NCBI GenBank assembly: GCA_900766325.1 | Contig: CAAFVA010000050.1 | Coordinates: 1-6,923 of the forward strand | Origin: Bacilli bacterium | Lineage (GTDB): Bacteria > Bacillota_I > Bacilli_A > RF39 > UBA660 | Direction: 5' to 3' | DNA length: 6,923 nt | In this document: piece by piece, positions 1 to 4,715 of the stretch | Layout of the letters: every line of letters starts with the position of its first letter | Numbering within the stretch: position 1 is the first letter of the stretch | Made by a program: the position numbers and the translations under genes | Notes under the pieces: model-generated | The model's database searches: none | What the model was told of the DNA's origin: nothing | The model's input: the letters and a program-made list of their open reading frames with translations, nothing else

Positions 1-14
1 AGATTATTAAAGTA

Positions 15-188
15 TCAAAAAATTGTTTTAATTGAATATATTTTTCTAGAAATAACTTCATTTAAATTCTTATTACTTTGTTCTTGCAGCAACTTTTCAA
101 TAGTATGTATTACCGATTTAGTTGCCAGTTTATAATTTACACCAAAATCATTTTTTCTTTCAACATGAAGTTTATAATCAATCATCAT
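15..188 (-). CDS. Hypothetical short protein (about 58 aa), weakly supported
   Basis: I do not recognise this product. The frame ends with TGA at 15-17 and is open back to an ATG at 239, but residues encoded above 196 overlap the likely tail of the kinase-like gene in another frame. I therefore prefer the paired ATG codons at 183-188. The peptide is mixed polar and charged, with a probable amphipathic helix in the middle (motif HTIEKLLQEQ) and a basic end. It has no signal peptide, membrane segment or cysteine. No convincing SD precedes either ATG, so translation would depend on coupling to the upstream frame, which stops at 196-198, eight bases before the first ATG. It could instead be a remnant or a chance frame. 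The window ends 14 bases after the stop, so downstream context is missing. Confidence 0.35.
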   Translation of the reverse strand: MMIDYKLHVERKNDFGVNYKLATKSVIHTIEKLLQEQSNKNLNEVISRKIYSIKTIF

Positions 189-195
189 ATTTACA

Positions 196-360
196 TCATT
201 TTTTATATTTGTTTTTAACAAAAAATGGTTCGATTTCATTCAATATTTCTAATAAAGTATCTAATTTTAGATCTTCTTGCTCTTCTAATATTTTATTAAT
301 TATATTTGAATCGTATCCTTTTTGTCTCAAAATTGTTCTTTTTCCTTCTTTTAATGAGTG
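196..360 (-). pseudogene. Out-of-frame 3' continuation of the kinase-like gene
   Basis: Directly after the stop region of the kinase-like gene, the -1 frame is open for 54 codons and ends with TGA at 196-198. Its translation starts HSLKEGKRTILRQKG, continues with an acidic, leucine-rich helical stretch (NKILEEQEDLKLDTLLEIL) and ends in a lysine-rich tail. That looks like a normal soluble C-terminal helix bundle rather than random AT-rich translation. It has no start codon or ribosome binding site of its own at the junction. Removing one CA from the CACAC run at 358-362 would join it in frame to residue 199 of the kinase-like protein, giving about 253 residues. That is a more usual length for a compact kinase fold. 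Seen: the open frame and the repeat. Inferred: that it once belonged, or still belongs, to the same protein. Confidence 0.5.
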
Positions 361-959
361 TGTTTAAAAGCAGCATTATATTCATCATCATTTAACATTA
401 AATCTCTAAGAATTCTATATTGCATAGAATTAAATATTTGCTTATAATAACTACTTGCATTTTTAGGATCAACTTTGCAATGATTTCCGTCCAAATCAAT
501 AAGTTGAATATTAAAATCAGGAGACACCATAATATTTGAACTGTTTAAATCAGTTGGATATATACCTAATGATACAAAATCCATTAATAAAGTTATTAAA
601 TTTTTAATACATATGAATTTATTACTGACATCATTAACGTTATCTATAGAAATATATCCTTGTAAAAACGGAATTCCAATTGCAATTAATTTTTTATTTC
701 CTTTAGTGTATTCATTAACATCATAAAATACAATGCAAGGAGAAACGTTTTTAGTATTCTTTAGCCTTTGATACAGTAAAAATACTTTATTTAATACCTC
801 ATCATTAGAGCAAGCAAACCAAAAAGAACTATTATATTTTTTTATACAGATTGGAATACTATACGTATTTGGTACCAAATATATATTTGACTCTCTTCCA
901 TTTGCTGATAGTAACTGCAAATTTTTAAAGTAATTATCAGAAATACAATATTCCTCCAT
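351..959 (-). CDS. Protein-kinase-like protein (202 aa, C-terminus probably shortened by a frameshift)
   Basis: The protein has a compact kinase-like fold and probably transfers phosphate from ATP to a protein or small molecule in the cytoplasm. The substrate is unknown. In order: a loop-like NGRESNIYLV (20-29) in the place of the nucleotide-binding loop, a lysine in ICIKKY (K40 or K41) on the following strand, and a hinge-like region near 91-100. The catalytic loop is GIYPTDLNSSNIMV (132-145), with D137 and N142 matching the HxDxxxxN pattern, although its histidine position is proline. IDLDG (154-158) follows, with D155 in the place of the DFG aspartate. All three key residues are therefore present. 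The sequence then stops early (see 196-360). The ATG at 957-959 is the first in-frame start, but its only upstream purine-rich site, GAGG, lies 11 bases away. An extended -10 promoter sits upstream. Kinase-like fold is likely; substrate and family are not assignable. Confidence 0.7.
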   Translation of the reverse strand: MEEYCISDNYFKNLQLLSANGRESNIYLVPNTYSIPICIKKYNSSFWFACSNDEVLNKVFLLYQRLKNTKNVSPCIVFYDVNEYTKGNKKLIAIGIPFLQGYISIDNVNDVSNKFICIKNLITLLMDFVSLGIYPTDLNSSNIMVSPDFNIQLIDLDGNHCKVDPKNASSYYKQIFNSMQYRILRDLMLNDDEYNAAFKHTH

Positions 960-990
960 ACTATTTCATACCTCTATCTCTATTAAATTG

Positions 991-999
991 ATTATACCA
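991..999 (-). promoter_or_regulatory. Extended -10 promoter for the kinase-like gene
   Basis: On the minus strand the sequence reads TGGTATAAT, a perfect -10 hexamer with the TGn extension. It lies about 32 bases upstream of the ATG at 959. No good -35 hexamer is found at 16-18 bases, which fits an extended -10 promoter. The rest of the 960-1077 gap shows nothing else I can name. Confidence 0.6.
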
Positions 1000-1077
1000 T
1001 ATATACATTTATTTTCATAAATTTTTTGTTTCTCTTTTACTGTCTGCATAATTAATCAAACCACTTTTAAATCAAAC

Positions 1078-1104
1078 AAAAAAGGTTAATTTTGGTTAAC
1101 CCTT
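1078..1104 (-). terminator. Rho-independent terminator after tRNA-Thr
   Basis: On the minus strand, GGTTAA pairs with TTAACC (1096-1101 with 1084-1089) around a six-base loop. A G-T pair and two A-T pairs extend the stem, and a run of six T follows at 1078-1083. It lies about 40 bases after the tRNA 3' end and would end the tRNA transcript, and any read-through from the ATPase, before the kinase-like gene. Confidence 0.8.
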
Positions 1105-1115
1105 CATATATTTAA

Positions 1116-1132
1116 AGTCGATTAATTCGACT
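1116..1132. repeat. Small inverted repeat between tRNA and terminator
   Basis: AGTCGA and TCGACT form perfect six-base arms around a five-base loop. It lies between the tRNA 3' end and the intrinsic terminator, so the trailer RNA would carry two hairpins in a row. No T-run follows it, so it is not itself a terminator. It may protect or guide processing of the tRNA 3' end, but that is inference. Confidence 0.5.
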
Positions 1133-1142
1133 AATTTCCTTA

Positions 1143-1216
1143 TGGTGCCTCCTGTAAGAATCGAACTTACAATTCAGCCTTACCATGGCTGCGTTATACC
1201 ACTTAACTAAGGAGGC
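1143..1216 (-). tRNA. tRNA-Thr (anticodon GGT)
   Basis: The minus strand folds into a complete 74-base cloverleaf. The acceptor stem is GCCTCCT with AGGAGGC, followed by discriminator A and an encoded CCA. The D-arm is GTTA/TAAC with GG in the loop. The anticodon stem is CAGCC/GGCTG with loop ATGGTAA, which puts GGT at positions 34-36. A four-base variable loop and a T-arm GTAAG/CTTAC with loop TTCGATT complete it. Anticodon GGT reads ACC and ACT, so it charges threonine; G1-C72 and C2-G71 agree with threonine identity. It has its own promoter (1228-1256) and a terminator (1078-1104). Confidence 0.97.
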
Positions 1217-1221
1217 AAGCT

Positions 1222-1269
1222 AAATACATTCTATCATATTATATTTAATAATACAAGAAGAATGTATTT
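1222..1269. repeat. Inverted repeat enclosing the tRNA promoter
   Basis: An 11-base perfect inverted repeat has arms at 1222-1232 and 1259-1269 (core AATACATTC / GAATGTATT) with 26 bases between them. One arm overlaps the -10 box of the tRNA promoter, and the -35 box sits in the loop. It begins just after the stop codon of the ATPase, so in that transcript it could form a 3' hairpin, but there is no T-run to make it a standard terminator. Confidence 0.55.
1228..1256 (-). promoter_or_regulatory. Promoter of tRNA-Thr
   Basis: On the minus strand a -35 box TTGTAT (1251-1256) and a -10 box TAGAAT (1228-1233) are separated by exactly 17 bases. Transcription should start about seven bases further on, only a few bases before the tRNA 5' end at 1216, as expected for a tRNA gene with a very short leader. 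Confidence 0.75.
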
Positions 1270-1276
1270 TATTTTA

Positions 1277-3319
1277 CTATTTTTTAAGAATTCTAGTTGT
1301 ATTTAAAATCGTAAGTAAAGTAACTCCGGTATCTGCAAAAACAGCTTGCCACATCGATGCAATACCTAAAGCACTAAGTATTAATACAAGTGCTTTAACT
1401 CCTATTGCAAAAACTAAGTTCTGTTTAATTATCTTACTTGTTTTTTTAGATATTTTAATGCCGTCATTTATCTTTGATACATCATCAGTCATTATAACAA
1501 CGTCTGATGCTTCTATCGCGCTAGCTTGACCAACACCACCCATTGAAATACCAACATCTGCAAGGGCAAGTGACGGAGCATCATTAATGCCATCTCCAAC
1601 GAATGCTGTTTTACCAATATTGCTTTTTCTTATTTCTTTTTCAAGTAAGTTATATTTATCTTCTGGAAGTAGTTCATAACATACGTTATCAATACCTACT
1701 TTACCAGCAATAGAAAGTGCAACATCCTTATTGTCTCCCGTAAACATCTTAACTGTTATGCCTTCACTTTTTAACTCGTTAATAGTATCTTTTACCCCTT
1801 CTTTAACACCGTCTACTAATTCTAGTTTGGAGATCACTTTATCATTTATGCTTAAATAAATACCGTTATCATCTTCTTTACTTTTACAAAACTTACTTGA
1901 TCCAACTTTTACCTTATTACCATTTATAGTGCACGAAACACCCTTACCTGATACTTCTTTAAAATCTTTAACATCACTTGTTTTAACCGTTTTATTAAAG
2001 ATATTAACAATTGATACTGCAATTGGATGGTTAGATAATTTTTCTGTCTTTAAATAGTAATTTATTACATCTTCTTTTTTATAATCTTTATTTAATATAT
2101 CTAGTTTATAGCTGCTAGCTTTACCCGTTGTAATAGTACCCGTCTTATCAAATATAATTTTCTTTATATGGCCTAATGCGTCTAAATAATCACTACCTTT
2201 TATTAAAATGCCATCCCTGCTTGCTCTTCCTATCCCTGAAAAATAGCTTAAAGGAACGCTTATCGCAATTGCACAAGGACAAGATATTACAAGAAATACT
2301 AGTGCTCTATAAATTGCGTCATTAATGTTTACGTTAAATAACAATGGTAAGAATACCCCGATTAATATTGCAAGAATAAGTACAACTGGTGTATATATTT
2401 TAGCAGCTTTAGAAACAAAGGTTTCTGTTTTAGCTTTTCTATCTCCTGCACTTTCGGCTAAGTTTAAAATTTTAGCTACCGTACTGTCATCATATAAACT
2501 AGTTACTTTAAGTAAGATAAGCCCATCAGCGTTTACGCTTCCGCTTAACACCTCATCGTTAACTCCTACTTTTCTTAAAACGCTTTCTCCGGTTAAAGCA
2601 GCAGTATTAAGTTTAGCATCACCTTCTATAATAGTACCATCTAAAGGTACTTTCTCACCCTTTTTAATTAGTATTACGTCACCTTTTTTAACATCTTCTG
2701 GCGATACTTTAACAGTGTCTTCCTTGGTCTTTAAATTAGCGTATTCTGGCTTTATATCCATTAAATCACTAATTGACCTTCTTGAGCGGTTAACCGCTAT
2801 TTCTTCTAGTATTTTACCTGTTTCGTAAAGTACGATAACCATTAATCCCTCGCTTATGTTATTAGTAAAATAAGCTCCAACACAAGATATTGTAACAAGT
2901 AGGTTTTCATCTATTGTCTTTGATTTAAAAATTAGTTTAACAGCATTTGATGCCGTTCTAAACAAAAGAACAACGTAACCTAATATTATAAATATATTTG
3001 AGATTACACCTTTAAACAGATAAGTTCCAAGAAGCGCTAGAACAATACCAATAATTAATCTTAAAACATCTTTTAAAACCTTTTTCTTAATATCAAAAGA
3101 CTCTTTTTTATCTAACAACTTAACTCCTGGTTCCGTTTTATCTATTATTTTTTGAACGTATGATTTAACATCTTTTTCCATATCTGTATCAATCATAACA
3201 GATAATTTGGAAAAATTAACAACGGCTTTGTTTATCTTCTTATCTTTATTTAAAGCGCATTCTATCTTACCCGCACAATTAGCACAATCTAAATTACTAA
3301 TGTTATATCTATGCTTCAT
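1277..3319 (-). CDS. cadA: P1B-2-type Zn/Cd-exporting ATPase (CadA/ZntA family)
   Basis: This membrane pump uses ATP to push Zn(II), Cd(II) or Pb(II) out of the cytoplasm. In the 680 residues there is one N-terminal metal-binding domain with DCANC (C12, C15). Membrane segments at about 86-130 and 138-168 follow, then the actuator loop TGES (243-246). A transmembrane metal motif CPC (347-349), the phosphorylated D391 in DKTGT, HP (431-432) and GDGIND (575-580) come next. The last two membrane helices hold K642 and D663 (in DTG), which together with CPC are the signature of the Zn/Cd/Pb subgroup rather than the copper pumps. It is slightly shorter than typical CadA proteins of about 700-730 residues and has a single metal-binding domain. 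The ATG overlaps the end of the repressor gene by 11 bases and has no clear SD, which suggests translational coupling. It is expected to be induced by metal through that repressor. Confidence 0.96.
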   Translation of the reverse strand: MKHRYNISNLDCANCAGKIECALNKDKKINKAVVNFSKLSVMIDTDMEKDVKSYVQKIIDKTEPGVKLLDKKESFDIKKKVLKDVLRLIIGIVLALLGTYLFKGVISNIFIILGYVVLLFRTASNAVKLIFKSKTIDENLLVTISCVGAYFTNNISEGLMVIVLYETGKILEEIAVNRSRRSISDLMDIKPEYANLKTKEDTVKVSPEDVKKGDVILIKKGEKVPLDGTIIEGDAKLNTAALTGESVLRKVGVNDEVLSGSVNADGLILLKVTSLYDDSTVAKILNLAESAGDRKAKTETFVSKAAKIYTPVVLILAILIGVFLPLLFNVNINDAIYRALVFLVISCPCAIAISVPLSYFSGIGRASRDGILIKGSDYLDALGHIKKIIFDKTGTITTGKASSYKLDILNKDYKKEDVINYYLKTEKLSNHPIAVSIVNIFNKTVKTSDVKDFKEVSGKGVSCTINGNKVKVGSSKFCKSKEDDNGIYLSINDKVISKLELVDGVKEGVKDTINELKSEGITVKMFTGDNKDVALSIAGKVGIDNVCYELLPEDKYNLLEKEIRKSNIGKTAFVGDGINDAPSLALADVGISMGGVGQASAIEASDVVIMTDDVSKINDGIKISKKTSKIIKQNLVFAIGVKALVLILSALGIASMWQAVFADTGVTLLTILNTTRILKK

Positions 3320-3602
3320 TTATGTGTTCACATCCCATCTTAAATATTTTCTCAACGTGATCATCCGCTAAATAATAGTATGTCATGTTCCCTTCTTTTC
3401 TAAACTTAACTAACTTTGAATCTTTTAATATTCTAAGTTGATGCGATACCGCTGATTGACTTACGTTAATTTTATCCGCAATATCACCAACGCATAACTC
3501 GTTATCTAAAAGTACGTTTATTATCTTAACACGGGTTGAATCACCAAATATCTTAAATAATTCTGATAAATCAATTACTTTATCTTCATCTAATAACTTC
3601 AT
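3309..3602 (-). CDS. ArsR/SmtB-family zinc-responsive repressor (CzrA/SmtB-like)
   Basis: A winged-helix metal sensor that represses its own operon until metal binds. The 97 residues contain the helix-turn-helix (about 38-65, ending SQSAVSHQLRILK) and a beta wing (about 66-78, KFRKEGNMTYYYL). The final helix carries D80, H82, H93 and E96, exactly the DxH...HxxE spacing of the alpha-5 zinc site known from SmtB and CzrA. The alpha-3 cysteine pair used by CadC and ArsR is missing: the site reads ELCVGD with one cysteine. Zinc (or cobalt) sensing is therefore the better guess than cadmium or lead. I chose the ATG at 3600-3602 because AAGAAGG precedes it at good spacing. The in-frame ATG at 3635 falls inside the operator, near the transcription start. 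The stop overlaps the start of the ATPase gene. Confidence 0.93.
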   Translation of the reverse strand: MKLLDEDKVIDLSELFKIFGDSTRVKIINVLLDNELCVGDIADKINVSQSAVSHQLRILKDSKLVKFRKEGNMTYYYLADDHVEKIFKMGCEHINEA

Positions 3603-3604
3603 GT

Positions 3605-3616
3605 TAACCTTCTTTC
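3605..3616 (-). promoter_or_regulatory. Ribosome binding site that fixes the repressor start
   Basis: The minus strand reads AGAAAGAAGG then TTAAC then ATG, so an SD-like AAGAAGG sits five bases from the ATG at 3602. The upstream in-frame ATG at 3635 has no such site and would have almost no 5' leader. Confidence 0.7.
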
Positions 3617-3638
3617 TATATGAATATATGTTCATATA
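3617..3638. promoter_or_regulatory. ArsR/SmtB-type operator palindrome
   Basis: A 22-bp inverted repeat: TATATGAA (3617-3624), six central bases, and TTCATATA (3631-3638). TGAA-N6-TTCA with AT-rich flanks is the known core of operators for CzrA/SmtB-type sensors. It starts five bases after the -10 box and covers the expected transcription start, so repressor bound there should block initiation. Confidence 0.88.
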
Positions 3639-3643
3639 TTAAT

Positions 3644-3672
3644 ATTATATGCAATAAAAAAGACATTGTCAA
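3644..3672 (-). promoter_or_regulatory. Consensus promoter of the zinc-efflux operon
   Basis: On the minus strand TTGACA (3667-3672) and TATAAT (3644-3649) are both perfect consensus and are 17 bases apart. Transcription should begin near 3637, within the operator. A strong promoter held down by a repressor suits an inducible detoxification operon. The -35 box starts 15 bases after the stop of the preceding gene. Confidence 0.92.
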
Positions 3673-3686
3673 TGGGTTAATTAAAA

Positions 3687-4088
3687 CTACCTTTTTATTT
3701 TTGTACGTGTCTTACTACTTTTATTATCCAATCTTATATTTTTCTTCGTGTAACGTTTATAACCAGGTCTTTCATTACTATAATTACCACAAACCACTTT
3801 ACCAGCAACTATTTCTTCATCAACATAATTATGCGTAGCTACCCTTTTCTTATTTTTTTCTGTTCTTAAAGCAATATATAAATCATTAAAAGGTTCAAAA
3901 TTTAATTCATTAGGCGCCATTTCTAAATTATTAGCAAAATAAAATCTACATATACTATTTAAATAATGTAGTTCTATAAAATCTTCATATTTTAGCAATG
4001 CATAACTAACATTATTTTTTATAATTTCCTTAATTAATGATTCTAGAAAAGTATCTACCTCATTAATTTAATAATTTTTTATCTTCAT
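3687..4088 (-). pseudogene. Small basic protein of unknown function, interrupted by TAA at codon 7
   Basis: I do not recognise this family. AGGAG (4096-4100) lies seven bases before an ATG at 4086-4088, but that frame reads MKIKNY and then TAA (4068-4070). The same frame is then open for 126 codons to TAG at 3687. It encodes a helical acidic start (NEVDTFLESLIKEIIKNN), an aromatic middle (HYLNSICRFYF) and a strongly basic tail (from ERPGYKRYTKK to TRTKIKR) that could bind nucleic acid. The protein-like sequence begins right after the stop, so a recent nonsense change is the simplest reading. The alternatives are a start at TTG 3996-3998, giving 103 residues, or a rare ATT start at 4065-4067. 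The site AGGAG overlaps the stop codon of the HD gene, so it belongs to that operon. No terminator follows before the zinc-operon promoter. Confidence 0.6.
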
Positions 4089-4098
4089 ACTTTTTCTC

Positions 4099-4698
4099 CT
4101 ACTCTTCTATATTGTTATCTTTATCAAATTTAACGTCTAAAAACTTCCTACTTGCTAAGTAATCACACATGTGAACGAATCTTTGGTACCTAGTTGTAGG
4201 TTTTGGTAATATAACGTCTGAATAATTATTAGTGTTCCATGGACCCATATGGCTTTCTATTACGCTACATAAAAAATTAATTTCTTTTTCATTTAAAGTT
4301 AATTTATCTTTATTTTCTTTTATGTAATTACTAACAAGTAATGGGTGATCAAAGCTAGTGTACTCTGATTTTTTAAGGCCTGATTTTAACCCGTCATGCA
4401 TAATTAACGCCATCATCATCAAGTCTTTCTCGTTATGTGTGTATGCTCCCGATACACTTTCATCATTAAATAACTCTTTTGCAATTCTAACCGCTACTTT
4501 AGTATGACGAACAAGTCCTCCATCTTTTAATGCAAAAGAAGGATGATACTTACCAGTTGATGATGCCGCAACTTCAAAGAAATAATCAGGAAGCAAGCTT
4601 ATAAGAGTTTTAATGTTTTCTTTATAGCGTTCGTTATTAATGTATTCTATTTCTTTTTTAAATACTTCTATTTTAGTTTTATCTAATACTTCGCTCAT
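4099..4698 (-). CDS. HD-domain phosphohydrolase, YhaM-like, without the OB domain
   Basis: A cytoplasmic metal-dependent hydrolase of the HD superfamily, most like the HD half of the YhaM 3'-5' exoribonucleases. In 199 residues: a helical N-terminus (1-45), then the metal ligands GGLVRH (H65), HD (H101, D102), DHP (H118), ESH (H150) and CD (D179), in the order and spacing of HD enzymes. The domain is therefore probably active. YhaM proteins are about 310 residues and carry an N-terminal nucleic-acid-binding OB domain; that part is absent here. The substrate could be an RNA end or a nucleotide, and I cannot decide. AAAGGAGG sits seven bases before the ATG, only a few bases after the patatin stop. 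Its own stop overlaps the ribosome binding site of the next small gene, which indicates one operon. Confidence 0.8.
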   Translation of the reverse strand: MSEVLDKTKIEVFKKEIEYINNERYKENIKTLISLLPDYFFEVAASSTGKYHPSFALKDGGLVRHTKVAVRIAKELFNDESVSGAYTHNEKDLMMMALIMHDGLKSGLKKSEYTSFDHPLLVSNYIKENKDKLTLNEKEINFLCSVIESHMGPWNTNNYSDVILPKPTTRYQRFVHMCDYLASRKFLDVKFDKDNNIEE

Positions 4699-4705
4699 GT
4701 TTTAA

Positions 4706-4713
4706 CCTCCTTT
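4706..4713 (-). promoter_or_regulatory. Perfect ribosome binding site of the HD gene
   Basis: AAAGGAGG lies seven bases before the ATG at 4698 and within the 17-base gap after the patatin stop. It fixes the start and shows that the two genes are read from one transcript. Confidence 0.85.
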
Positions 4714-4715
4714 TT

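Noticed and set aside
122..367. An 81-codon open frame on the plus strand
   Set aside because: It opposes the shifted kinase tail and the short ORF, has a biased Phe/Tyr/Ser composition typical of reverse AT-rich sequence, and has no ribosome site.
1143..1216. tRNA-Thr as an attachment site for an integrated element
   Set aside because: No integrase, no second copy of the tRNA 3' end and no phage or plasmid genes are seen in the window.
2325..2828. A 167-codon open frame on the plus strand
   Set aside because: It lies antisense to the actuator-domain region of the ATPase, whose motifs are clear. It has no ribosome site, and the reverse complement of a well-coded gene often leaves such a frame.
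3620..3838. A 72-codon open frame on the plus strand
   Set aside because: It would start inside the zinc operator and run antisense to the promoter and the small basic gene. The translation is low-complexity Tyr/Phe/His.
3687..4088. Alternative genetic code that reads TAA as an amino acid
   Set aside because: Several neighbouring genes end with stops at sensible positions, including TAA for the CDF, and only this gene has an internal TAA, so a local mutation or a different start is simpler.
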